From assembly GCA_964030785.1 (NCBI GenBank), contig OZ034969.1, positions 34,890,601 to 34,954,600 of the forward strand: a stretch of 64,000 nt of DNA. The letters are read 5' to 3'. The DNA comes from Siderastrea siderea. Lineage: Eukaryota; Cnidaria; Anthozoa; Scleractinia; Rhizangiidae. The notes below the pieces were generated by a model, which had not been told where the DNA came from, did not search any database, and saw only the letters and a list, made by a program, of their open reading frames with translations. The translations under genes and the position numbers were made by a program. Positions 10,000-22,165 of this stretch are shown one piece after another; position 1 is the first letter of the stretch; every line of letters starts with the position of its first letter.

Positions 10000-12007
10000 T
10001 GCTGTTTATTGATTGCAGCTGGATTGAGATAAACACGGGTGTTTTTCTTAGGGAAATGTGTACGGACCGCTGCAAAAACCAACAAGACAGAGAAACAATA
10101 GACAAACTGACCTAATTTTACTAACAATAGACCAACGGACAATTGACTAACAAAAGACGGATCGAAACGCACCAATCACGTTTTACAGCCAATAACATCA
10201 CGGCTTAACTGACAGACAACATCGCGAGTTCGTCGACCAATCAGGACTACAACCAGAGACTTATAACTTGTACTGACGATTCACAGTTCACTTGACTGTG
10301 ATGATGACTTCCGCTCAGGTTGTCGACTCGTCAGTCAATGTAACCACAAACAGTCCTACTTCTCAGGACTACACTCACCCGGACGATCGTAATTTACCGA
10401 CGTATGATATGACTCCTGGGTTCAAACCATTTATAAAATTACAGTTTTAGAGATGTACATTCATAAGTTATTTTCGGACGAGAAACGCACCCGAATAAAG
10501 CTCCGAAATATTTTTGGGTCCAAAAGATTTTCAGGACTTTTGATAAAAGAACACCTAGTAATTCTGTGAGGACTCCGCAGTTAGGCTAGCCTAGTATTAG
10601 TATTGCAAATAAATATATCTAGAATGTAACTTTTCTTTAATTTCTTACTTCCTATCCTGTTCGTCATGTTCAACAGCGACAGAACCACCACGAGCCCCAC
10701 CACGTAAGTAACGTTGTTTGTTACATTGATGTTTTCATCAGTAAATTTAGGCATCTTGTTTTTGTGTTCAGTGCCCTTAAATCATAAAATCACATATCCT
10801 CCATTGTTGTTTTTGTTGTTGTAGTTTTATTTTATTTGTATTTTATATTTATATTTCCATATGCTATTGCTTTCGTGGAGCCTGCTTTCACTTTCACATC
10901 ACAGGAGCCCCAAACTAATCCTGTCAGTCAGCTATGATTTTTTTTCTGTACTGACACTCTGCTCCCCAGTACTGCTCGTCAGACTCAGGCGTCACCAGAG
11001 CATCGCTAGAGCAGCTAGTTTCTACCATAGGTAAAACGTCATAAATGTTGCAATCCAGTACACCTATCGAACGTCATAAGAGGTCTTGACTTAGATGTCA
11101 AAAATATTTTTTTTGGTAGTTTTATTTCGGATCCTCTGGGTTGAGAATGCAGATATTTCTTTTTTGAAAAAGAACAATAGACAAAACAGTGGCTTACCTT
11201 TGGGAATAACACCTTTTGTTTAACAACTTGATTATTTGATTATTTTTAAAAAAGAAAAAAATGATAAATTAAGTGTACCACAAAGAGTTAATAGCGACTG
11301 ATCATGCCTATTGTTAGATGCTGAAAAACACGAAAAACTCCTGATAAACGCCACGCTAGTATTTTCCTGTTCTTTATTTAAAACGAAGAACTCGGTTGAT
11401 TTAGCAGCGAAGAGCTTGATACGGGGGACGAACCCTCCAGACTAGCTGCCAGGTCACACAGTCTGACGAGTATAAAGTGTTAGTAATGGGGACCAGACTA
11501 CTGTATTGCGCAATAACACTAATGGCTGAAAAGAGAAGGGTTTGTTTGAGAATCAGGAATCTGTTTAGCTCCAGGAATAAAAGCTTGAACAAATTAATTT
11601 CTGCAACATAATCAGAATGTTCCGCGCCTTAAAACTTCAAAATTATCACGACAACGTAAAAAGAACTGTCAGAAGATAGTTTCCTTAGAATTTCATTTAA
11701 AACAATCCTAAAATCACAGCTTTTCCTTGTGCTTACGTTATTTTAAGGTTTGATGTGTAATGTAAGTAATATATAGATTTAGCCAAGCCTAAAAGCGGAG
11801 CCCCACTTTTTTTTAATTGCTGAAAGTTATTCATTTCTTTAAAGTGATTACCACAAAAAGAGAAAAAGAAAAAAATGAAAGAAAAAATTGCTCCCCCTGC
11901 GGTTCACACTGACGAGTCGCTAAACCGCCGGAATGATAAGGGAGAATGCTAACCACTGCACAACATCTTCTAAGTTGTCAAGTGAGGAATTCATTTTAAT
12001 ACTTAAA
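10000..12007 (+). repeat. Tandem unit 3, contains microexon 3
   Basis: Period about 2 kb, with the GGCTAGCCTAG landmark at 10584. It carries small changes private to the unit, such as a GGATCC insertion near 11129. Confidence 0.9.
10677..10703 (+). CDS. Predicted microexon 3 (27 nt, phase 1-1)
   Basis: The longest young cassette. The acceptor ends CAACAG and the donor is GTAAGTAA. Phase 1 gives T-E-P-P-R-A-P-P, a proline-rich insert. The exon contains an internal CAG six bases in, so a 21-nt version would also keep frame. The extra 12 nt look like a local duplication of a CCACCACGAGCC-type motif, showing cassettes can change length in multiples of three. Confidence 0.55.
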
Positions 12008-13571
12008 CTGTTGTTTATTGATTGCAGCTGGATTGAGATCAACACGGTGTTTTTCTAAGGCAATGTGTATGGACCGCTGCAAAAACCAACAAGACAGAGA
12101 AACAATAGACAAACTGACCTAATTTTGCTAACAATAGACCAACGGACAATTGACTAACAAAAGACGGATCGAAACGCACCAATCACGATTTACAGCCAGT
12201 AGCATCTTGGCTTAACTGACAGACAACGTCGCGAGTTCGTTGACCAATCAGGACTACAACCAGAGACTTATAACTTATACTGACGATTCACAGTTCACTT
12301 GACTCTGATGATGACTTCCGCTCAGGTTGTCGACTCGTCAGTCAGTGTAACCACAAACAGTCCTACTTCTCAGGACTACACTCACCCGGACGTTCGTAAT
12401 TTACCGACGTATGATATGACTCCTGAGTTCAAACCATTTATAGAATTACAGATTTAGAGATGTACATTCATAAGTTATTTTCTGACGACAAACGCACCCG
12501 AATAAAGCTCCGAAATATTTTTGGGTCCGAAAGATTTTCAGGACTTTTGATAAAAGAACACCTAGTAATTCTGTGAGGACTCCGCAGTTAGGCTAGCCTA
12601 GTATTAGTATTGCTAATAAATATATCTAGAATGTAACATTTCTTTAATTTCTTACTTCCTATCCTGTTCGTCATGTTCAACAGGAAGAACCTCACCACGT
12701 AAGTAAGGCTCTTTGTTACATTGATGTTTTCATCAGTTAATTTAGGCATCTTGTTTTTGTGTGCAGTGCCCTTAAATCATAAAATCACATATTCTCCATT
12801 GTTGTTTTTTTTGTTGTAGTTCAATTTTATTTGTATTTTATATTTATATTTCCATATGCGATTGCTTTCGTGGAGCCTGCTTTCACTTTCACGTCACAGG
12901 AGCCCCAAACTAATCCTGTCAGGCAGCTATGATTTTTTTTCTGTACTGACACTCTGCTCCCCAGTACTGCTCGTCAAACTCAGGCGTCACCAGAGCATCG
13001 CCAGAGCAGCTAGTTTCTACCATAGGTAAAACGTCATAAACGTTGCAATCCACTACACTTATCGAACGTCATAACAGGTCTTGACTTAGATGTCAAAAAT
13101 ATATTTTTTTTGTGGTAGTTTTGTTTCCTCTGGGTTGAAAATGCAGATAGTTCTTTTTTGAAATAGAACAATAGACAAAACAGTGGCTTACCAGTGGGAA
13201 TAACACCTTTTGTTTAACAAATTGATTATTTGATTATTTTTAAAAAAAGAAAAAAAGGATAAATTAAGTGTACCACAAAGAGTTAATAGCGACTGATCGT
13301 GCCTATTGTTAGATGCTGAAAAACACCAGACTAGCTGGCTTTTAGCCAAACCTTAAAAGCGGAGCCCCACATTTTTTTAATTGCTGAAAGTTATTCATTT
13401 CTTTAAAGTGATTACCAAAAAAAGAGAAAAAGAAAAAAATGAAAGAAAAAATTGCTCCCCCTGCGGTTCGCAGCGACGAGTCGCTAAACCGCCGGAATGA
13501 TAAAGGAGAATACCAACCACTGCACAACATCTGCTAAGTTGTCAAGTGAGGAATTCATTTTAATACTTAAA
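12008..13571 (+). repeat. Tandem unit 4, internally deleted, contains microexon 4
   Basis: GGCTAGCCTAG landmark at 12590. The unit lacks about 430 bp between GCTGAAAAACAC (near 13326) and TTAGCCAAACC (near 13345), including the GTCACACAGTCTGACGAG block, so the period falls to about 1.58 kb. Confidence 0.9.
12684..12698 (+). CDS. Predicted microexon 4 (15 nt, phase 1-1)
   Basis: GAAGAACCTCACCAC lies between CAACAG and GTAAGTAAGG. Phase 1 gives R-T-S-P. It differs from microexon 5 at 6 of 15 positions, while the roughly 95 bases upstream differ at only about 2. Confidence 0.55.
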
Positions 13572-15569
13572 CTGTTGTTTATTGATTGCAGCTGCATTGA
13601 GATAAACACGGGTGTTTTTCTTAGGGAAATGTGTACGGACTGCTGCAAAAACCAACAAGACAGAGAAACAATAGACAAACTGACCTAATTTTACTAACAA
13701 TAGACCAACGGACAATTGACTAACAAAAGACGGATCGAAACGCACCAATCACGTTTTACAGCCAATAACATCACAGCTTAACTGATAGACAACATCGCGA
13801 GTTCGTCGACCAATCAGGACTACAACCGGAGACTTATAACTTATACTGACGATTCACAGTTCACTTGACTCTAATGATGACTTCCGCTCAGGTTGTCGAC
13901 TCGTCAGTCAATGTAACCACAAACAGTCCTACTTCTCAGGACTACACTCACTCGGACGATCGTAATTTACCGACGTATGATATGACTCCTGGGTTCAAAC
14001 CATTTATAAAATAACAGATTTACAGTTTTAGAGATGTACATTCATAAGTTTTTTTCTGACGACAAACGCACCCGAATAAAGCTCCGAAATATTTTTGGGT
14101 CCGAAAGATTTTCAGGACTTTTGATAAAAGAACACGTAGTAATTCTGTGAGGACTCCGCAGTTAGGCTAGCCTAGTATTAGTATTGCTAATAAATATATC
14201 TAGAATGTAACATTTCTTTAATTTTTTACTTCCTATTCTGTTCGTCATGTTCAACAGCAAGAGGCCGACGACGTAAGTAACGTTGTTTGTTACATTGATG
14301 TTTTCATCAGTTAATTTAGGCATCTTGTTTTTGTGTTCAGTGCCCTTCAATCATAAAATCACATATCAGTTGTTGTTTTTGTTGTTGTAGTTTTATTTTA
14401 TTTGTATTATATATTTATATATCCATATGCTATTGCTTTCGTGGAGCCTGCTTTCACTTTCACATCACAGGAGCCCCAAACTAATCCTGTCAGTTAGCTA
14501 TGATTTTTTTTCTGTACTGACACTCTGCTCCCCAGTACCGCTCGTCAGACTCAGGCGTCACCAGAGCATCGCTAGAGCAGCTACTTTCTACCATAGGTAA
14601 AACGTCGTAAACGTTGCAATCCACTACACTTATCGAACGTCATAACAGGTCTTGACTTAGAAGTCAAAAATATTTTTTTGTGGTAGTTTTATTTCCTCTG
14701 GGTTGAAAATGCAGATAGTTCTTTTTTGAAAAAGAACAATAGACAAAACAGTGGCTTACCTGTGGGAATAACACCTTTTGTTTACCAAATTGATTATTTG
14801 ATTATTTTTAAAAAAGAAAAAAACGATCAATTAAGTGTACCACAAAGAGTTAATAGCGACTGATCATGCCTATTCTTAGATGCTGAAAAACACGAAAAAC
14901 TCCTGACAAACGCCACGCTAGTATTTTCCTGTTGTTTATTTAAAACGAAGAACTCGGTTGATTTAGCAGCGAAGAGCTTGATACGGGGGACGAACCCTCC
15001 AGACTAGCTGCCAGGTCACACAGTCTGACGAGTATAAAGTGTTAGTAATGGGGACCAGACTACTGTATTGCGCAATAACACTAATGGCTGAAAAGAGAAG
15101 GGTTTGTTTGAGAATCAGGAATCTGTTTAGCTCCAGGAATAAAAGCTTGAACAAATTAATTTCTGCAACATAATCAGAATGTTCCGCGCCTTAAAACTTC
15201 AAAATTATCACGACAACGTAAAAAGAACTGTCAGAAGATAGTTTCCTTAGAATTTCATTTAAAACAATCCTAAAATCACAGCTTTTCCTTGTGCTTACGT
15301 TATTTTAAGGTTTGATGTGTAATGTAAGTAATATATAGATTTAGCCAAGCCTAAAAGCGGAGCCCCACTTTTTTTTAATTGCTGAAAGTTATTCATTTCT
15401 TTAAAGTGATTACCAGAAAAAGAGAAAAAGAAAAAAAATGAAAGAAAAAATTGCTCCCCCCGCGGTTCGCACCGACGAGTCGCTAAACCGCCGGAATGAT
15501 AAAGGAGAATACCAACCACTGCACAACATCTGCTAAGTTGTCAAGTGAGGAATTCATTTTAATACTTGA
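13572..15569 (+). repeat. Tandem unit 5, contains microexon 5
   Basis: Full-length unit, GGCTAGCCTAG landmark at 14166. The TTTAGCAGCGAAG...CTGAAAAGAGAAG block at about 14961-15100 looks base-for-base the same as in units 2 and 3, showing recent duplication or gene conversion. Confidence 0.9.
14258..14272 (+). CDS. Predicted microexon 5 (15 nt, phase 1-1)
   Basis: CAAGAGGCCGACGAC lies between CAACAG and GTAAGTAACG. Phase 1 gives the basic peptide R-G-R-R. It differs from microexon 1 at 7 of 15 positions although the 75 bases before the two exons differ at only 3. Confidence 0.55.
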
Positions 15570-15840
15570 ACTGTTGTTTATTGATTGCAGCTGGATTGAG
15601 ATAAACACGGGTGTTTTTCTTAGGGAAATGTGTACGGACCGCTGCAAAAACCAACAAGACAGAGAAACAATAGACAAACTGACCTAATTTTACTAACAAT
15701 AGACCAACGGACAATTGACTAACAAAAGACGGATCGAAACGCACCAATCACGTTTTACAGCCAATAACATCACGGCTTAACTGACAGACAACATCGCGAG
15801 TTCGTCGACCAATCAGGACTAAAACCAGAGACTTATAACT

Positions 15841-16900
15841 TTTATTATTCAACTGCATTCAGTAGAGTACAAATAACACCCAAAACGAGTACAAATATCC
15901 CACGGTATTTGTACTCCAGAAGACCGGTTTGACAGGTTTTCTACAAATGCACTTCAGGCATTAGGCTTACAAGGTGAACGATGAAAAAATGGCCGAAACG
16001 GTCGTTTTCCGGAAGAAAACAATGAATCTTTACCAAATTTTGAGGTTTTTAACGAAAACGAGATCCTAGAGACAAGCAATGACCTAGACGACAGTGAAAG
16101 TTCTTTATTTATTTAAGAGAATCGAAACGTATTAAATTACAACAGAAAAGACAAAAACTGACCTCAAGTCCGTTAAAGAAACAAGGGCCATTGAAGAAAT
16201 TCCCGCCGAGGAACTTAACAATCTTTTATGTCATTTGTTTGTCAAAGTCAGGAAACGGAACAATTCTTTCCTCAGGAGCTGTCTTCAACAAATGCACAAT
16301 TGTCGGTCGGTCAGAAATCTCCACCGCTATCTCTTCCAAAACGACCCGTGGTTAGTGATTCGGACGAAGATGACTGAGCTTAAAGTGCTGTTTAACTTTG
16401 TTTGACTTGACTATCGAGTTATGTTTGTTCTGTCGAGTTCTTTCTTTTCGTAGTTTTACTCGGTGACCAAGAACATTGTTGTTCATCTAACTGTAAACCC
16501 GAAAATAATTCAGTTTTGCCTTGTTCCATCTTTGTTTTCCTTGCAAGTTTGAAATAAAATCCCGACGCTTCGCTCGATTGACAGGTTTGACAAGTTTTCG
16601 TTTTTGACCAATCAACAACAACCTCACGTCAAGCGCGCGAAACTGACCTCGCTGGCGCGCTCACTCGCTGCTCAGAAGTCACGTTAGTTTGTCACGCAAC
16701 TCAGACAGTTTATATACCACTTTTCCATTTTGTAGCTAAGTTGAATAATAAATCCCTTATTAGACGGTTGAGTGTGTAGTATCGTGGGATATTTTTACTC
16801 GTCTCTTGTATTTTGACTCGCCCTACGGGCTCGCCAAAATACGGCGCGACTCGTAAAAATATCCCACGATACTACACACTAAACCATCTAATAAGATATA
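15841..16900. mobile_element. Composite inverted-repeat insertion in unit 6
   Basis: The other units supply the empty site (ACTTATAACT joined to TATACTGACG). The insert has a 14-bp perfect inverted repeat TTTATTATTCAACT at 15841-15854 and 16739-16752. It is followed by a hairpin segment (16756-16895) whose arms share TAGTATCGTGGGATATTTTT. The interior has no intact coding frame. It contains GC-richer CGCGCGAAACTGACC-type sequence and a CCAATCA motif. Probably a nonautonomous element, with the terminal hairpin either part of it or a second insertion. Confidence 0.7.
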
Positions 16901-17315
16901 TATACTGACGATTCACAGTTCACGTGACTCTGATGATGACTTCCGCTCAGGTTGTCGACTCGTCAGTCAATGTAACCACCAACAGTCCTACTTCTCAGAA
17001 CTACACTCACTCGGACGATCGTAATTTACCGACGTATGATATGTCTCCTGGGTTTAAACCATGTATAAAATTACAGATTTACAGTTTTAGAGATGTACAT
17101 TCAAAAGTTTTTTCTGACGACAAACGCACCCGAATAAAGCTCCGAAATATTTTTGGGTCCAAAAGATTTTCGGGACTTTTGATAAAAGAACACCTAGTAA
17201 TTCTGAGAGGACTCCGCAGTTAGGCTAGCCTAGTATTAGTATTGCTAATAAATATATCTAGAATGTAACATTTCTTTAATTTCTTAATTCCTAGCCTGTT
17301 CGTCATTTTCAATAG

Positions 17316-17330
17316 CCGGAGGCATACCAG
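17316..17330 (+). CDS. Predicted microexon 6 (15 nt, phase 1-1)
   Basis: CCGGAGGCATACCAG lies between CAATAG and GTAAGTGAGG. Phase 1 gives G-G-I-P. It is the last cassette of the young block and a close sister of microexon 2. Confidence 0.55.
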
Positions 17331-18215
17331 GTAAGTGAGGTTCTTTGTTACATTGATGTTTTCATCAGTTAATTTAGGCATCTTGTGCTGCTGTGCAGTG
17401 CTCCTAAATCATAAAATCACATATCCGTTGTTGTTTTTGTTGTTGTAGTTTTATTTTATTTGTATTTTATATTTATATTTCCATATGCTATTGCTTTCGT
17501 GGAGCCTGCTTTCACTTTCACATCACAGGAGCCCCAAACTAATCCTGTCAGTCAACTATGATTTTTTTTCTGTACTGACACTCTGCTCCCCAGTACTGCT
17601 CGTCAGACTCAGGCGTCACCAGAGCATCGCCAGAGCAGCTAGTTTCTACCATAGGTAAAACGTCATAAACGTTGCAATCCACTACACTTATCGAACGTCA
17701 TAACAGGTCTTGACTTAGATGTCAAAAATATTTTTTTTGTGGTAGTTTTATTTCCTCTGGGTTGAAAATGCAGATAGTTCTTTTTTGAAATAGAACAATA
17801 GACAAAACAGTGGCTTACCTTTGGGAATAACACCTTTTGTTTAACAAATTGATTATTTGATTATTTTTAAAAAAGAAAAAAATGGTAAATTAAGTGTACC
17901 ACAAAAAGTTAACGACTGATCATGTCTATTGTTAGATGCTGAAAAACACGAAAAACTCCTGACAAACGCCACGCTAGTGTTTTCCTGTTGTTTATTTAAA
18001 ACGAAGAACTCGGTTGATTTAGCAGCGAAGAGCTTGAGACAGGGGACGAACCCTCCAGACTAGCTGCCAGGTCACACAGTCTGACGAGTATGAAGTGCTA
18101 GTAATGGGGACCAGACTACTGTATTGCACAATAACACTAATGGCTGAAAAGAGAAGGGTTTGTTTGAGAATCAGGAATCTGTTTAGCTCCAGGGATAAAA
18201 GCCTGAAGAAATTAA

Positions 18216-21200
18216 GAGCAAATCCGTACAAAAATCAAACATTGAGCGGCAAAGCTTGAAGAATTAAATTCGCTCTTCTTTTGCATGGCGGTAGCCCTTT
18301 GTAAGTATACAAACGCTATGTAGTTTTTTCCTTGAAATAACTATTTATTTCAGAGAAAAACGAAAAATTCCGTTCATAGCTCTAAGCTCGATTTTGCGAG
18401 ACCAGGAAGGTTTAAAATTCCTTCAAGTTCTCTCGACTCGCGTATCAAAACCATTGAACCGGGGAAGGCTGTGTTACTTCCAATTTGTTGTATAGTTCAT
18501 CGTTGTCCAAACCTTATGATTTTATAAACTTGACTAATCTTAGTGTTCAAGGAAATAAAAAAGAGTAAGGCTTCTTTTTGTTACCTCAATCAATAGATCA
18601 AAAAGAACGACGAGTTTGACCATGTGCCTTTACTTGGAATTTCATAAAACTTAGGTTTTAAAGACTAATGATGCTGTGCTTTCAAATTACGTCAAAGGTT
18701 TTTTGGGCAAATGGTTTTAGAATATTCAGGAAATTTTTTAAAATCGTGTATAGAAAGCACAAAATCACGCCATCTGATGATTGCGTGACCAAGAGAGACC
18801 TGGCATAAATTCCTTTAGTTGGAAATATAGGCAGATATCGGCAACGTTGACGCATGAAACAAGTTAAATATACTAACCTGTACAAGGATATGTTCTTCTA
18901 AGTGGTCCAAAGTGTTTGCTTTATGCTTGCGTTCCATATTGACGTACTGACCGTTCTTCTTCAATTTCACCGAACGGTGAACATTCCCCAACCGAAACGT
19001 CTCAATTCTGCTTATTTATATTTTTTCCTCTCCTCGTGCTATGGACAAAATATTCCCGTCAAATCTGCTAAATGATCCTTTAAATTAGTCGTAAAAGCAA
19101 TTACTTCCATCGTCCATCGGGGGATTTTCCATCACGCAGTTGTTTTTGTTGTTTACCTGTCGACAAGATGTGACAGGCGGTTACAAGACGATGCAACAAT
19201 TTACATACATCCTGACCAGTACACGTGATCGTGATCGGATTTCCACACTTATAGGTTTTCGCACATCGTCATAAATTTCGCGAATTTAGCCCACAAGAAT
19301 AATCCCGAGAAGTTAAGGCAAAGTTATGACTGATTTGTCTGCTGTAACGCAAATTTTGTATGGTATGATGAACTGGCGGTTTGCGTTTTTTCCCTGCATT
19401 TGTTGAAATATATGGACATTTCAAAGCGGCCAATTTTTCGACTGGAATCGATGTACTTCTGCGGTTTACATAAAACTTCATGTCACTTTTGGAGGATTTC
19501 CACAAATTCTAAATTTCGGAAATAGACGGCAAAAGAGTACATTTGGAGTTCCTGGGGGGAAATATGTATCAATTTTTCCCTTGTACCAGGACCGAACATT
19601 TTCTGAGAATCCTCGAATGCGTAACGTAATTCTGTAGATTAACTGCATTTCATGTGTATATTTTACATTTCCCACGTGTCGAACTACAATCCTGACTTCA
19701 ACAGCAACGCGAGTTAGCACTTTTTTGTTCGTCTAATTTCGCGTGAACGAAGCTTTCTTTCTCGTTCTTTTTAATCCATCGTGGGCAGCTTTTGTTCCTA
19801 CGACGGTCGAGACAGAAAAAAAAAAGTCGACTGAACTTGTTCCTTTATTCACATGTCAGAAAGATGTAAGTAGCCATCAGTCCGCTTGATGATCATTCTC
19901 TGGAGCTGAAAGCGAGACAGAGCTGATGCGAAGTTCCTCATGAAACTGCCCAACGCAGTACTGGAAAAGGAAAACTACCACAAAGGTGACAGAGGAGTGG
20001 GGAAGGAGGTATCGAAGCCGTTATTTTTCAGAAAACAGGTGTCCTTGTTCCTGTGGGCTTAGCTAATGGCAACAATTTGAGAGGGGAAGGGGCTAGTAAA
20101 ATAATAATACATGGCTTTTGAACTGATTAATCTCGCTTTTGAAAAGAAAATGCAATGCCTTCTTCTTGAAATCTAATAAAATGAGCAGAAAATTATCTTA
20201 AATAGTAAAAATGTGAAATTCGCTACAGTTGAAAAAATCGGCGACAAATGCCCCATCCCCGGTCAGACCACTAATGACAAATGCCCCACCCTCGAAACCG
20301 ATAAATGCCTGGTGGGGGAAAGAGGAATGGTCACGCTCGGAATTGACTGAGCCAGGAGATTTTTGGTGTAGTCCTTAACCTTGCCATAATCGGCACCATA
20401 TTGTGTTCTTCTACATAAATAAGCTTAACTGCATGGCCGAGTTTGAGCAAGTAGCCAACGAGGCGCAGCCTGCAGACAGGTATTGTAATTGATTTCGTGT
20501 ACAACAAAATGGTTGGACTTGGCAAACGACTATACATTTTCATGCTAGAAACTGAAGCACGTGCCATCGACGAAGGTATGAATTTGGAACAAGAATGCCA
20601 GTTGCAGCAAGTCAGAGATGATGACATGACCAACATCTCAAATCTCCACGCCCACCCAACTGCGTACGATGCTCGCAACATTTACTATTTCTTTAGCTCG
20701 AAGTTTTTACCATTCTTAAAAAGGCTACTGCAGCAGCAATTTGTTCAGGTCAGATTAAAGTGCAAGCAACCATACATTGACACCTTAGAAGAACCTGTCA
20801 AGGGCTGTGAATGCCACCGCAGGCGACCCAAACTCACGTTACGAGTTGTAATGTTATTTACATTCTTACCTTCGGTGAGGCGGAACGTGACCTTTGAGCG
20901 AGCCGGTATCGCGTTACAGGCGACCGTTAAAAGAGACGTTGCATGAGAATTAAAATACTGAGGTCTGCGAACGCTAAATAACGATAACTTTGAACTTTTG
21001 TTTAATACAATGAATAAAAAATACTTACCTTTGATGTATTTCTTTGTGTTTTGCCGTGTATTCATCGTTTTAGTGGATTTTAGGCTTCATTGCGTAACCG
21101 GTTTACCGTTGGTCACGTGATTTTATGCTTTCAGTGCACCGGTTTTCAAAAATTTCCTGAAAATTCCCAAATCGTTTGCCCAAACTAAACTTTAAATACT

Positions 21201-21681
21201 TCAAAAGAACAATTTATTTAGTCCTTAAATACTTAATTTTATGACATTCTGAGTAAAAGCACATGGTCAAATTTGTTGTTCTTTTTGATCCATCGATTGA
21301 CCGAACAAAGGAAAGCCTTTTGCTTTTGGCTTTCTTTCAATACTTAGATAAATCCAATGTTTATGAAATCTTGATATCTGGACGATGAAGAGTCATGCAA
21401 CAAATTGGTGGTATTACAGCCTTTCCCAGTTCAACAGTTTTGATACGCGAGTCAAGTGAACATGAAGGAATTTCAACCCTTCCTGGTCTCATCAAATCGA
21501 GTATTGAGCTGGAAACGGATTTATTTGCTTTTCTCAGAAATGAAGAGCTATTTCAAGGAAAAAACTACACAGCGTTTGCAAACTTACTAAGGGCTACCAC
21601 CATGTAAAAGAAGAGCGAATTTGATTTTTTGAGTTTTGCCGCTCATTTGCGATTTTGTTTGATTTTTGTACGGATTCGCTC
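18216..21681. mobile_element. TTAA-flanked 3.5 kb element with long inverted repeats
   Basis: TTAA lies on both sides (18212-18215, 21682-21685). The ends are GAGCAAATCCGTACAAAAAT and the reverse complement of ATTTTTGTACGGATTCGCTC. Inverted-repeat arms, imperfect, run for about 470 bp (to about 18690 and from about 21208). Removing the element and one TTAA restores the GAAATTAATTTCTGCAACAT seen at the same place in sister units, an exact empty site. TTAA targets are used by piggyBac and Kolobok elements. The interior includes an open frame at 20497-20946 that I do not recognise and no convincing transposase. Confidence 0.85.
20497..20946 (+). other. Unrecognised 149-codon open frame inside the TTAA element
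   Basis: The frame starts at ATG and stays open through a segment rich in Glu, Gln and Asp. The opposite strand is also open over part of it (20331-20681). Neither translation shows motifs I recognise, and neither has a clear promoter or splice context. It could be captured or decayed sequence carried by the element. Confidence 0.2.
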
Positions 21682-22165
21682 TTAATTTCTGCAACATAAT
21701 CAGAATGTTCCGCGCCTTAAAACTTCAAAATTAGCACGATAACGTAAAAAGAACCGTCAGAAGATAGTTTCCTTAGACTTTCCTTTAAAACAATCCTAAA
21801 ATCACGGCTTTTCCTTGTGCTTGTCTTATTTTAAGTTTTGATTTGCAATGTAAGTAATATATAGATTTAGCCAAGCCTAAAAGCGGAGCCCCACTTTTTT
21901 TTAATTGCTGAAAGTTATTCATTTCCTTAAAGTGATTACCAAAAAAAGAGAAAAAGAAAAAATTGCTCCCCCTGCGGTTCGCACCGACGAGTCGCTAAAC
22001 CGTCGGAATGATAAGGGAGAATGCTAACCACTGCACAACATCTACTAAGTTGTCAAGTGAGGAATTCATTTTAATACTTGCACTGTTGTTTATTGATTGC
22101 AGCTGGATTGAGATAAACACGGGTGTTTTTCTGAGGGAAATGTGTACGGACCGCTGCAAAAAGCA

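Larger units (their letters stand above)
15570..22165 (+). repeat. Tandem unit 6 with two insertions, plus start of a seventh copy
   Basis: The unit is split by insertions at 15841-16900 and 18216-21681. Removing both leaves about 2 kb. Homology to the array then runs to about 22165, where sequence ceases to follow the young units. Confidence 0.85.

Noticed and set aside
7913..15747. Open frames of 60-87 codons repeated in every tandem unit (for example 7913-8176, 9391-9582, 9924-10115 and their sisters)
   Set aside because: Their conservation follows from unit duplication. They lie on both strands over the same bases, vary in length between units, and part of the sequence is a dispersed repeat also found at 50490.
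6001..22165. Tandem array as a CRISPR-like or satellite array
   Set aside because: The units are 2 kb with splice-site-bounded variable segments, in eukaryotic DNA. Neither period nor content fits CRISPR or simple satellite DNA.
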